Shown here piece after piece: positions 1 through 8,550 of a stretch of 33,432 nucleotides of DNA. A program made the translations under genes and the position numbers. Source of the DNA: a bacterium (lineage in GTDB: Bacteria > Latescibacterota > Latescibacteria > Latescibacterales > Latescibacteraceae); NCBI GenBank assembly GCA_021372535.1, contig JAJFUH010000055.1, forward strand, positions 1 through 33,432, given 5' to 3'. The notes under the pieces are model-generated. The model ran no database searches, had not been told where the DNA came from, and worked only from the letters and a program-made list of their open reading frames with translations. Position 1 is the stretch's first letter. Every line of letters starts with the position of its first letter.

Positions 1-140
1 TGATACCGGAAGTAAAAAAAACATGGATTCCCGCTTTCGCGGGAATGACGGCTTGGTGCGCAGTTACACAGATTGTATCGAATCACCTTTATAGGGCTCA
101 ATTTCCGAAATATATTTCACTGTTTAATCGCCGGAGCAAT
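1..140 (+). mobile_element. MITE-like element family 1, copy A (left end cut by window)
   Basis: This is the first of three almost identical copies; the others are at 24866-25026 and 30958-31117. The right terminal inverted repeat TCGCCGGAGCAAT is at 128-140. The matching left end (ATTGCTCCGGCGA in copy B) lies about 21 bases before the window. The body contains the hairpin ATTCCCGCTTTCGCGGGAAT at 29-48. By eye, copy A differs from copy C at one position and from copy B at two over the shared 140 bases. There is no credible coding capacity. The short non-autonomous nature and inverted ends suggest a MITE; no transposase is present in the window. Confidence 0.8.
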
Positions 141-482
141 AATATCTGCAGAACGACTTGTGCAATTGGCTCATCTGAAAATACTTTTTTATACTTCGTT
201 GCGAACATCCCCGTTCATGGATGGTATTCAAAAATTATTTCACGAAAAAAATGTACAAAAATCACCAACTCTGTCAAATCTTGTGAACAGACCGGGGCAG
301 ATGCATGAAATTTCAAAATGTTTTTTAAATTTGACCGCATTTATTCATCTTTTTCTATCTTATGAATGCATATCTCAGGTTTTTATGTTATATTACAGCG
401 AAATGACTTATGTCAAACGAGGAAACAGTGAAATAGACAGGACTGTTCGTTCCCGATTCCGGGAAACAGTGAAGGAAGTGAT
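141..482. other. Intergenic leader region without a gene
   Basis: This AT-rich stretch lies between the repeat element and the acyl-CoA synthetase gene. I see no convincing coding region. A GGAAACAGTGAA motif occurs twice, near 421-432 and 462-473, the second just before the ribosome-binding site AAGGAAG of the next gene. Any promoter of the acyl operon should lie here, but no clear -35/-10 pair with good spacing was recognised. Confidence 0.5.
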
Positions 483-2360
483 ATGTTTAATCTAATCCCC
501 TCATCGGATATGCAAAGCTTTCGCAGGCTTCACAATCAAAGCCTCGAACACCGTGAAGACTTCTGGCAGAAACAGTCAAAACTGATTACATGGGATAAGC
601 CTTTTACCCGTGTTATGGACGAAAACTTCTCGACAGGTTCTGTGGCATGGTTTATCGAGGGAAAACTCAATGCATGCTCGAATGCCCTCGACATCCATAT
701 TCAAAACGGCGGAGGTAAGGACATCGCCCTCACCTTCATCGATTGTGAAAACACAATAAGAACATATACCTACCGGGAACTGACGGATGAGGTTATTACT
801 CTTGCCGCCGCTCTCCAGTCGAACGGGTTAAAGTCCGGAGACAGGGCGGCGCTCTATCTTCCCGATATTCCCGAAACATTCTTTTTCATACTGGCCTGCG
901 CACGGCTGGGAATAACGTATGTTCCCATACCGAGCCGTTTCACTCCCGAGGTCGTCAAGGACATCATCGGCGACTGTGCTGCTTCACTCCTTGTAATTAC
1001 ACTCGATGCCGCCTCGGAATCATATATTTCCCGGGCAAAGTCGCTTGCCGGAATGGTAAACGGGATTCCTGTCGTGTCGGCAGGCAAAACGGAGTTCGAG
1101 GGTACTATATCGTATGAAGCTTTCCGGTCTGCCGGCGCCGATACAACCGCCATACCTGCGGTGAGTGTCGATTCTGAGCATCCCCTCCTGATCCTGTATG
1201 CCAACTCGGCAACGGGCATACCCCGCGGCTCGGTATTTGCCACCGGCGGATTCATAGTTCAGGCTGCGGCCTCGTTTGCTTCGATTTTCCCCGATGTCAC
1301 CGATAAACACGGGAAAAGAAGCATGGCATGCTGCGTGAACCTTGCCTCTTCGGCCGGTCAGAGTTACGGATTATGGGGACCGTTCATCAACGGATACCGG
1401 ATATTCATTTCCGCCGACGGCGAAAATCCCTCTGTTGACCGTTTACACCGAATGCTCGAAGAAAACCCATGTCCGGCGCTTCTTACAACACCCCGGACAA
1501 TAGTATCTCTCAAACATGAACACGGGGATAAACCGCTGTCCACAGAGCGCCTTTTCCCGCTCGTCGCTGTTTGCGGTGACGTGCTCACCCCGCGGCTTGT
1601 CAAATATGCCGGAAATGTGCTCACCGACAGCGCAGTCAATGTAATCAACATGTGGGTTCAAAGTGAAAGCGGCGCCGCGATCATCAACACATATCCCCAC
1701 GGCGAGCTGAATCGCGCGGGAGCTCTCGGCCTGCCGTTTTTCGGAATCAGACCGCAGATAGTCAACCATCTCGGTGAAATAAGCCGCACCAACGAAAGCG
1801 GCCAGCTCATGTTTTCCGGCTCCTGGCCCGCCATGATACGAACGATATGGGGGCAGCATGAACGGTTTCTCGAGCTCTATTTCCGTCGACTCCGGGGGTA
1901 TTACAACACCAACGACGGTGTTCGTATCGACGGGGACGGCTTCTACTGGTTCATGGGCCGTCTCGACGATGTTATCAAGGTTCGCGGGCAGTCGCTCGCG
2001 ACTTCGGAAATCGAAGCAGTGCTCATATCACATCCGCTCGTTGCCGAATCGGCCGTTGTCAGTGTCGGGGACGATGAAGGAGAAAATATCATCGCTTTCC
2101 TGGTCCTCGAACGCTCGGCGGAAGCCGACCGGGATGCTCTCATATCCGAGCTTTCCGGGTACATCGAGCGGCGAATCGGGGAATTTGCCATGCCGACCAG
2201 ATACATTGTGACCGAGGAACTGCCCCGTACGCGGACAGGAAAGATAGTCCGCAGAATACTTCGCCGGATCGCATCGGGTAATATGAGCATCGACGAAGAT
2301 TTGAGCCATGTTGTAAATCCCCATTCAGTCGACAGGTTAATCAGTAAACAAGGATTGTAA
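483..2360 (+). CDS. Acetyl-CoA-synthetase-like AMP-forming acyl-CoA ligase
   Basis: A 625-residue member of the ANL superfamily, predicted to activate a carboxylic acid to acyl-AMP and then acyl-CoA in the cytoplasm. The N-terminus (about 27-46, FWQKQSK..W.KP) resembles the acetyl-CoA synthetase N-terminal domain. The ATP loop near 239-249 reads YANSATGIPRG, where the family usually has YTSGSTGxPKG. The adenine/acyl motif WVQSESG (391-397) replaces the WWQTETG of acetyl-CoA synthetases. The hinge motif GRLDDVIKVRG (492-502) is intact, as is the C-terminal PRTRTGK with catalytic Lys587. The start is supported by AAGGAAG about eight bases upstream. It is the first gene of a three-gene operon, followed after four bases by a kinase-phosphotransacylase fusion. 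The Trp-to-Val change at position 392 suggests an acid larger than acetate. Substrate and catalytic competence are uncertain. Confidence 0.88.
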   Translation: MFNLIPSSDMQSFRRLHNQSLEHREDFWQKQSKLITWDKPFTRVMDENFSTGSVAWFIEGKLNACSNALDIHIQNGGGKDIALTFIDCENTIRTYTYRELTDEVITLAAALQSNGLKSGDRAALYLPDIPETFFFILACARLGITYVPIPSRFTPEVVKDIIGDCAASLLVITLDAASESYISRAKSLAGMVNGIPVVSAGKTEFEGTISYEAFRSAGADTTAIPAVSVDSEHPLLILYANSATGIPRGSVFATGGFIVQAAASFASIFPDVTDKHGKRSMACCVNLASSAGQSYGLWGPFINGYRIFISADGENPSVDRLHRMLEENPCPALLTTPRTIVSLKHEHGDKPLSTERLFPLVAVCGDVLTPRLVKYAGNVLTDSAVNVINMWVQSESGAAIINTYPHGELNRAGALGLPFFGIRPQIVNHLGEISRTNESGQLMFSGSWPAMIRTIWGQHERFLELYFRRLRGYYNTNDGVRIDGDGFYWFMGRLDDVIKVRGQSLATSEIEAVLISHPLVAESAVVSVGDDEGENIIAFLVLERSAEADRDALISELSGYIERRIGEFAMPTRYIVTEELPRTRTGKIVRRILRRIASGNMSIDEDLSHVVNPHSVDRLISKQGL

Positions 2361-2364
2361 AAAA

Positions 2365-4812
2365 GTGGATCAGCGAAAAAAAATCATAGAAGCAATATCC
2401 GAAATAGGCAAATCCCGTATCGGGCTGAGCGCATACGAGCGTCAGCTTGAATCGGCGGGCATGACATGGCTGGAAACAATCGCACCGTCCGTACCGGCCG
2501 ATGCGGACGAGCAGGGGATTTATTCTCTGATCACCGATCTTTCCTCGGTTGTCGAATCGCTCCTCGCAGTTCCTTCAACTCCATCGGTGAACATATTCCT
2601 GGGGAATGTGCTGAGCCTTCTTGTGGAACAGGAGCGCCGCATTCCGCGATCGAAGAGAATCATGAAACGGCTCCTGAACGCCCAGACAGCGAAAAGCGCC
2701 GAATCGGACAGGAAACATCTCCTTGTTGTCGAATCTTCCATCGCCTCGACAAAAACCGCATATTTCGAGGGCATCGAAAGGCTGTGCGAGTCGGAACATC
2801 ATCTTCCCCTCGATGCTCCCGATGATCTCGACACACGGGTGGAAGCCGTCATCGCATGGCTCAAAGCGCAATCGATAGATATAACCGCTCTCGACGGTAT
2901 CGCATGCCGGGGCGGATACGTTCAGCCGGTACCCACCGGGACATACCGTGTCGTCCCCGAGATGCTCCTCGATCTCGAACAACCGCGAATCGATCATCCG
3001 AGCAACATGTCGGCGGCAATAGCGATGCGGGTGGCCGCCATGACCGGCGCAAAGGGTCCCCTGCTCATCACGACAAGCGACCCGGTCGGCTCGGACGAGA
3101 TCGAAACCGTTGAACGGCTTACCGGTTTCATCAAGATCAAGCAGGACGGTTCGGGGGCGCACTACCTCAACCATAAAGCGGTCAGACGGATGCTCGCAAC
3201 CATTCTCGGAATCAACTACAAAGATGTCAACGCGATTACCGTTCATCTCGGTAACGCCATGTCGATAGCGCTTCACCGTACCGGCAAGATTACATCGATC
3301 ATCGATTCCATTTCGGGCGTGCCCTCGACCAACCGCAGCGGACCGCTGAGCCTTCAGCGTATTCTCGAAGCTCTCAGGAACGACGAGGTCACCTTAAAGG
3401 AGCTCGAGGCCATTACCCTGTCACGCGGGGGACTTTTATCCCTGGCGGGAACGAACGATTTCCGGACCCTCGATGCATTCCGTCACAAGGGCGCCACCCG
3501 TCTCCAGCAGAAAAAGATCGATCTCATCTTCGACTTTTTTGCCCGCGAGATAACATCGGCCGCCCTCAAGCTGACCGCGGACGGCAAACCGATCGATTTT
3601 ATCGCCCTGACCGGCGGAGTTGCACGGTCGGAGGAACTGTCCCGGCGGATTCAGTCGAATATCGCGGGCCGGTATCCCCTCATTCTTGTCCCCGGTTCGA
3701 TCGAACTCGAATCACTTGCCGCAGGGTGGCTGCGGGGAGTATATGAGCCGGAAACCATCAGGGATTATATCGAGGAACGTGATGCGCTGAGAGAAAAGCG
3801 CCAGGATGAGAACCGTCTTATCGATACGGTGATATTCGAGCGTAAAATCAGATACCGTAAGAAGGACGCGCCGATCGTATCCCTCGACGATCTTATCGAT
3901 GCCACCTGCATGATAGTCAAGGAGAACTTTTCTCCCACCATCGGCATCGTGGGGGCAAACAACGAAGAAGCTATCCTTGCGGCCAAACGGGCCAACGAGG
4001 AAGGAAGCTACCGTATCGCAAAATTCCAGCTCCTTGGGGATTTTGCCGAAATCAGCCAGATCGCCTATGATTTCGATCTCATGATCGACAATGACAACTA
4101 CAATATAGTCGATACCGAAAATCCCATCGATGACGCCATCAAGATGCTCGAAAGCAACCAGGTTCAGGTTCTCATGAAAGGCAGCGTCAAGACCGAGAGT
4201 ATTCTGCGCGGTGTATTTCATTTTCTCAAAGACAGCGGCAAGCTCAAACCGGGAGAACTGATATCCCATGTTTTTGTCATGGATATCCCCGTACGAAACA
4301 AACTGCTTCTCATATCCGATGCTGCGGTCAATACCTATCCTGACGAAGAAAAAAGGATCAAGATCATAGAAAACACACTCAAAGTCGCCTCCACACTCAA
4401 TATCCAGAAACCCAAGGTGGCAGTCGTGTCCGCCATCGAAAGCGTCAATCTCAGTATCGAGAGCTCCATTGTTGCCGAACGGATCGCCGGGCATTTTGCA
4501 GGCCGCAATGACTGTATTGTCGAAGGACCCCTCTCGTTCGATGTGGCCATGGATCAGGGCATCGCCATGGAAAAACACTACAAGGGACAGATACGGGGAA
4601 ACGCCGATATACTCATCATGCCCGACATCGATGCCGGGAATGTGCTGTATAAATCGCTCACCACGCAGTCGGGTGCTACCGCCGCAGGAGTGATATTATG
4701 CGGAAATATGCCGCTCGTCCTCACATCACGCGGCGATTCTGCCCGGTCAAAGCTTTCATCAATCTCTCTCGCGGTAAAACTCTTTTTTGATCCGAAACAG
4801 AGTCAACGTTAA
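2365..4812 (+). CDS. Fused butyrate kinase-like / phosphate butyryltransferase-like protein
   Basis: An 815-residue protein joining two enzymes that are normally separate. Residues 1-115 are an unassigned helical-looking extension. Residues about 116-465 resemble butyrate kinase of the acetate-kinase/ASKHA fold: CRGGYVQPV, HPSN (211-214), SDPVGSDE (238-245), HLGNAMS (294-300), ALTGGVA and a C-terminal PGS.E..SLA..WLRG motif. Residues about 505-812 are a PTA/PTB phosphotransacylase: MKGSVKTESILRG (604-616), ISDAAVNTYP, GPLSFD and MPDIDAGN. Together they would convert acyl-CoA plus phosphate to acyl-phosphate, then to acid plus ATP, or the reverse. The kinase nucleotide loop is altered: VESSIASTK (122-130) where butyrate kinases have NPGSTSTK, so kinase activity is in doubt. 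The start is GTG, four bases after the ligase stop; the upstream AAGG is modest. The fusion is continuous, with no frameshift. Confidence 0.87.
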   Translation: MDQRKKIIEAISEIGKSRIGLSAYERQLESAGMTWLETIAPSVPADADEQGIYSLITDLSSVVESLLAVPSTPSVNIFLGNVLSLLVEQERRIPRSKRIMKRLLNAQTAKSAESDRKHLLVVESSIASTKTAYFEGIERLCESEHHLPLDAPDDLDTRVEAVIAWLKAQSIDITALDGIACRGGYVQPVPTGTYRVVPEMLLDLEQPRIDHPSNMSAAIAMRVAAMTGAKGPLLITTSDPVGSDEIETVERLTGFIKIKQDGSGAHYLNHKAVRRMLATILGINYKDVNAITVHLGNAMSIALHRTGKITSIIDSISGVPSTNRSGPLSLQRILEALRNDEVTLKELEAITLSRGGLLSLAGTNDFRTLDAFRHKGATRLQQKKIDLIFDFFAREITSAALKLTADGKPIDFIALTGGVARSEELSRRIQSNIAGRYPLILVPGSIELESLAAGWLRGVYEPETIRDYIEERDALREKRQDENRLIDTVIFERKIRYRKKDAPIVSLDDLIDATCMIVKENFSPTIGIVGANNEEAILAAKRANEEGSYRIAKFQLLGDFAEISQIAYDFDLMIDNDNYNIVDTENPIDDAIKMLESNQVQVLMKGSVKTESILRGVFHFLKDSGKLKPGELISHVFVMDIPVRNKLLLISDAAVNTYPDEEKRIKIIENTLKVASTLNIQKPKVAVVSAIESVNLSIESSIVAERIAGHFAGRNDCIVEGPLSFDVAMDQGIAMEKHYKGQIRGNADILIMPDIDAGNVLYKSLTTQSGATAAGVILCGNMPLVLTSRGDSARSKLSSISLAVKLFFDPKQSQR

Positions 4813-4856
4813 CTCATGCAACGGCGTTGATGGAAAAGTAACAGGGGGGCGCTGTC

Positions 4857-6734
4857 ATGGAATGGAAAATACCGAGACTCAAAACGATTTATGAGAGCAG
4901 AAAATGTTCGATTGATATGGCATTCAAAAAAGTCAGGCCCGGCAACCGGATGTTTATCGGTACCGGATGCGCCGAACCGCAGTTTCTCGTTGAAAGCCTT
5001 AAAAACTATCCCCAGTATATCGCCGATCTGGAGATACTTCACCTCGTCTCTCTCAGACCCAATCCATCCTATGTCGATCCGAAATACCGTCACATGTTCC
5101 GTCTCAACACCTTCTTTATCGGTCGTTCTGTCCGCGACGCGGTCTTGCGCGGCGATGCCGATTACACTCCCATATTTCTTTCCGAGATTCCCAAGCTTGT
5201 CAAAAACGGCCGTCTTCATATCGATGCTGCGCTCATACAGGTAACGCCGCCCGATATTTTCGGAAACTGCTCGCTCGGCGTATCGGTCGAGACGGTGAAG
5301 GCAGTGGTGGATCATGCCGATTTTGTCATTGCCCAGGTTAATACGCAGATGCCGCGGACTCTCGGGGACAGCTTTGTGAATGTCGAGCAGCTCGATGCGA
5401 TTGTCGAACACGACGAACCGATAATCGAATATCATTCCGGGGAGATCACCGAGGAGGAAGAACGTATCGGTTTTTATGTCTCGCGGCTCGTCCCGCACGG
5501 CTCCACGATACAGGCGGGCATCGGCACCATTCCGAACGCCGTACTGAAACATCTCATGGACAAGCGCAATCTTGGTGTTCATACCGAGATGTTCACGGAT
5601 GGCCTTATCGAACTCTATGAAGCCGGAGTGATCACCAATACGCACAAGACGTTTCATCCCGGAAAGATTATCACAGCGTTCTGCCTCGGAAGCAGACGTC
5701 TCTACGATATAATCGACAACAACCCCACATTTGAATTCCATCCCACCGACTATGTTTCCGATCCCCGCAATATATCGCGAAACGACAACATGGTGGCAAT
5801 AAATTCCGCTCTCGAAATCGATCTGACCGGACAGGTCTGCGCGGATTCGCTCGGCCACCGGTTCTTTTCGGGAATCGGGGGCCAGGCAGACTTCATGCGC
5901 GGCGCAGCGCTTGCCCGCAACGGCCGTCCCATCATTGCGATCACATCCACGGCGCGTAACGGGACGGTCTCACGTATCGTGCCCATGCTCGCTCCGGGAG
6001 CGGGAGTTGTAACCACGCGGGGGGATGTACATTATGTGGTGACCGAATACGGAATAGCGTATCTCCATGGTAAAAATATTCGCGAGCGCACCCTTGCACT
6101 CATCAACATAGCACATCCCAATTTCAGGCAGTGGCTTCTCGACGAGGCGAAAAAACTCAATTACCTCTATCAGGATCAGGAACTCCCGCCGGAGGATGGG
6201 AGTCTTTATCCCGAACATATATCGTGGACATTAACCACAAAAGACGACCGTGAGATAAAATTCCGCGCGATCAAACCCGTCGATGAGGATAAAATCCGCG
6301 ATCTCTTTTACGATCTCCGTGAAGAGGACATCTATTACCGTTTCATGTGCGCGCTGAAAACACTTCCCCACAGCAAGGCGCAGGCTCTTGTCATTCTTGA
6401 TTACGAAGAAAAATTCGCCATTGCAGGCTATATCGGGGAAGAGCCAGACGAAAAGTTTGTCGGTGTAGCCCGCTGGCTCCTTGACAGGGCAACGAACATG
6501 GCCGAAGTTGCCTTCACCGTTCATCCCGAATGGCAGAATACCGGAATGGGCGGGTTCATGCTCAGCAAACTCATCGAGGTCGCCAAAGAAAAGAAAATCA
6601 GCGGATTCACCGCCGAAGTACTTGCCGGCAACCGAAGAATGCTCAATGTGTTTTACCGGAGCGGATGCAATATCCACAGCAAACTCGAAGAAGGTGTTTA
6701 CTTTCTTTCCTTCAGATTCGACGATAAGGAATAG
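4857..6734 (+). CDS. Acetyl-CoA hydrolase/CoA-transferase with C-terminal GNAT acetyltransferase domain
   Basis: A 625-residue two-domain protein. Residues 1-450 belong to the acetyl-CoA hydrolase / 4-hydroxybutyrate CoA-transferase family, which moves CoA between acyl groups through a glutamyl-CoA intermediate. The likely catalytic glutamate is E244 in HTEMFTDG, and GIGTIPNAV (221-229) and GIGGQADF are typical family motifs. Residues about 455-622 form a GNAT domain with the acetyl-CoA-binding loop PEWQNTGMGGFM (557-568). Its opening, RAIKPVDEDKI...EEDIYYRFM, resembles the GNAT domain of Pat-type protein acetyltransferases, which act on the catalytic lysine of acyl-CoA synthetases. The start is preceded by a G-rich AGGGGGG site. 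It is the third gene of the acyl operon, 44 bases after the fusion gene. CoA-transferase assignment is firm; whether it hydrolyses or transfers, and what the GNAT acylates, is inference. Confidence 0.9.
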   Translation: MEWKIPRLKTIYESRKCSIDMAFKKVRPGNRMFIGTGCAEPQFLVESLKNYPQYIADLEILHLVSLRPNPSYVDPKYRHMFRLNTFFIGRSVRDAVLRGDADYTPIFLSEIPKLVKNGRLHIDAALIQVTPPDIFGNCSLGVSVETVKAVVDHADFVIAQVNTQMPRTLGDSFVNVEQLDAIVEHDEPIIEYHSGEITEEEERIGFYVSRLVPHGSTIQAGIGTIPNAVLKHLMDKRNLGVHTEMFTDGLIELYEAGVITNTHKTFHPGKIITAFCLGSRRLYDIIDNNPTFEFHPTDYVSDPRNISRNDNMVAINSALEIDLTGQVCADSLGHRFFSGIGGQADFMRGAALARNGRPIIAITSTARNGTVSRIVPMLAPGAGVVTTRGDVHYVVTEYGIAYLHGKNIRERTLALINIAHPNFRQWLLDEAKKLNYLYQDQELPPEDGSLYPEHISWTLTTKDDREIKFRAIKPVDEDKIRDLFYDLREEDIYYRFMCALKTLPHSKAQALVILDYEEKFAIAGYIGEEPDEKFVGVARWLLDRATNMAEVAFTVHPEWQNTGMGGFMLSKLIEVAKEKKISGFTAEVLAGNRRMLNVFYRSGCNIHSKLEEGVYFLSFRFDDKE

Positions 6735-6758
6735 CGGCACCGGTATCATTGATTTTTT

Positions 6759-6820
6759 TGACAGGATTTACAAGATTGACCCAACAGGAAAAATCCATTA
6801 AAATTCAGTTAATCCTGTTA
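6759..6820 (+). repeat. Imperfect palindromic intergenic repeat (ACAGGATT type)
   Basis: ACAGGATT at 6761-6768 is the inverse of AATCCTGT at 6811-6818, with a further ACAGGAAAAATCC between them. Phrases such as TGACAGGATTTACAAGATT recur between genes in many environmental bacterial genomes. Its position just after the CoA-transferase stop would also allow a weak transcript-end hairpin. Confidence 0.5.
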
Positions 6821-6865
6821 AAAATACTTATAAAAAATCAGACAGACAAAAACTGAGGTGGCTCC

Positions 6866-7294
6866 ATGCCTGACAGGATCATTCAAAAGGAATTCATCAC
6901 CTATCAACGCTATGGTGAAATGGCCGGCGAGCTTACCGAAAAGCTCAAAGGCGAACGATTCACAAAGATATACGGCCCACCGCGGGGCGGACTCCCCCTT
7001 GCGGTACATTGCGCACATCATCTCGATCTGCCTCTCGTCTGCACGGAAGAATTCATCAGCAACATGAATAAATGGCTTCCTTCAGACAGGCTTCTCGTGG
7101 TCGATGATATTATCGATAACGGGAAAACCATCAGCGTCCTCGATCATATGCTCAGAATACGGAAGATTGCCCATTTTACCGCTGTGCTTTTTTATAAACC
7201 GCATGCGGTTTTCAAACCCGACCTGTACCTTGAGACAACGGATAAATGGATAGTTTTCCCCTGGGAGCGCCCTGACGAGGAACGGAGCCTGTAG
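6866..7294 (+). CDS. Phosphoribosyltransferase-like protein
   Basis: A 142-residue protein of the type I phosphoribosyltransferase fold. The PRPP-binding signature LLVVDDIIDNGKTIS lies at 76-90, with the paired acidic residues D80 and D81. The pyrophosphate loop YGPPRGGLPLA lies at 36-46. The closest familiar pattern is the xanthine/hypoxanthine phosphoribosyltransferase group, which makes nucleoside monophosphates from purine bases and PRPP. The C-terminal WIVFPWE is also common in that group. The protein is short, the base-recognising hood is not identifiable by eye, and no purine gene is nearby, so the substrate is open. GAGGTGG about six bases upstream supports the start. It stands alone, 131 bases after the acyl operon on the same strand. 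Confidence 0.78.
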   Translation: MPDRIIQKEFITYQRYGEMAGELTEKLKGERFTKIYGPPRGGLPLAVHCAHHLDLPLVCTEEFISNMNKWLPSDRLLVVDDIIDNGKTISVLDHMLRIRKIAHFTAVLFYKPHAVFKPDLYLETTDKWIVFPWERPDEERSL

Positions 7295-7436
7295 AGAATC
7301 CCGGGTTCCCCGTGGCAGAAGAAACATCGTTGTACCGTAAAATTACAGAGCCGGATAAACACAGCACCTTTGAAAGATAAGTACAGTAGACCACATCACT
7401 CAACAACAGACACTATTTCCCGGAGGTTGATACACC

Positions 7437-8486
7437 ATGCCCCACCCACTGACAAGACGGCAGGTTCTGGCCGCGGGAGCGGTATCATCGGGTCTGCTCA
7501 TGTCATCAGGCTGTGCTCAAACACCCGAAAAAACAGTAAAACAGGAAACACCCCAAAAGGCTTTCTGGAACCCGGGACCCGACAAAAATCTTGTCCGGGA
7601 CCTCACACCCGGCTCGACCCCGGTGCGCCTTGCGGGTTATCTCGCTTATCCCGAAAAGGGGAGCATCACCGAGGCGGTGAAACAGCTTCGCGCGAGCGGT
7701 CATGCCGGAGCGATAGCAAGCGTCGATCCTTGGTACTCGGCCAAGGACTCCGAGATAAAGGAACTCAAAAGCGCTCTCAAAGAGTACGATGTGGTGATCT
7801 TCGAGGTCGGCGGCTACCGGAACATGCTCCATCCCGATGAATCGATCCGTCAGGAATACCTCAAGCATCTCGCCCGGTGTATCGAGACTGCGGATAAAGT
7901 CGGGTGTCAAATGGTCGGCACCATCACCGGCAGCCGCAGCCCCATCGGCGTCGAATTCGTCGACAACTACAATGTCCATCCCGACAACTGGACACAGGAA
8001 ACATGGGATTTCACCATCAAGAGCATAAAACAGATACTGAACGACACCGCAGGCATGAAAGCGGCGCTCGGAATGGAAGCGCAGGTAACCACCAATCTCG
8101 ACGGGCCCAAAGCGCACCGCCGTCTCATGGATGAAATCGGCAGCGAACGTGTGAAGACGAATCTCGATCCCACGAATATGATCCACCTCTACAACTACTA
8201 TCATACCACCGAGCTCATCAACGAGTGTTTCGACCTGCTCGGGGAGGACATTTTCGGGTGTCATGCCAAGGACACATACATCTTTCCCCATACGCAGACC
8301 GTGCATGTTCAGGAAGTCTGCCCCGGACGCGGCGTGCTCGATTACGAGACATACCTCGTCCGTCTGAGCCGTATGAAATGGCCGCGGTCGCTCCTCCCGG
8401 AACATATCCCGGGCGACCAGTTCGCCGAGGCGGAGGCGTACATCAGAAAGGTCGCCGAGAAGGTGGGTGTCACTATTTTAGGGTAA
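7437..8486 (+). CDS. Exported (Tat/lipoprotein) xylose-isomerase-like TIM-barrel protein
   Basis: A 349-residue protein with the N-terminus TRRQVLAAGAVSSGLLMSSGC. This combines a twin-arginine-like RRQ motif with a lipobox ending in Cys26, suggesting export and lipid anchoring. The mature part resembles the sugar phosphate isomerase/epimerase (AP endonuclease family 2) barrel. Probable metal-ligand segments are LGMEAQ, TNLDPTNM and GCHAKD, followed by PGRGVLDYETYL. Such proteins are often annotated as exported sugar isomerases/epimerases in carbohydrate-degrading lineages; the substrate cannot be read here. GGAGG upstream of the start supports it. A strong terminator follows 20 bases after the stop. 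No sugar operon is adjacent, although a xylulokinase lies much further along. Confidence 0.82.
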   Translation: MPHPLTRRQVLAAGAVSSGLLMSSGCAQTPEKTVKQETPQKAFWNPGPDKNLVRDLTPGSTPVRLAGYLAYPEKGSITEAVKQLRASGHAGAIASVDPWYSAKDSEIKELKSALKEYDVVIFEVGGYRNMLHPDESIRQEYLKHLARCIETADKVGCQMVGTITGSRSPIGVEFVDNYNVHPDNWTQETWDFTIKSIKQILNDTAGMKAALGMEAQVTTNLDGPKAHRRLMDEIGSERVKTNLDPTNMIHLYNYYHTTELINECFDLLGEDIFGCHAKDTYIFPHTQTVHVQEVCPGRGVLDYETYLVRLSRMKWPRSLLPEHIPGDQFAEAEAYIRKVAEKVGVTILG

Positions 8487-8506
8487 ATACCTGAATCAGC
8501 CAATAC

Positions 8507-8550
8507 AAAGAGGGCGGCGAAAAAATCTTCACCGCCCTCTTTGCTGTTTT
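8507..8550 (+). terminator. Strong rho-independent terminator
   Basis: AAAGAGGGCGG at 8508-8518 pairs with CCGCCCTCTTT at 8532-8542, followed by GCTGTTTT. It ends the TIM-barrel gene transcript. The A-rich left side means it may also stop transcripts coming from the opposite side. Confidence 0.85.

Noticed and set aside
45-495. Two overlapping plus-strand open frames at the start of the window
   Set aside because: Both run through the family-1 repeat element and its flank. They carry translated repeat wording and no domain.
3712-4578. Minus-strand open frame of 288 codons
   Set aside because: It is the shadow of the phosphotransacylase part of the fusion gene.
4809-5858. Minus-strand open frame of 349 codons
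   Set aside because: It is antisense to the CoA-transferase gene and has no recognisable domain.
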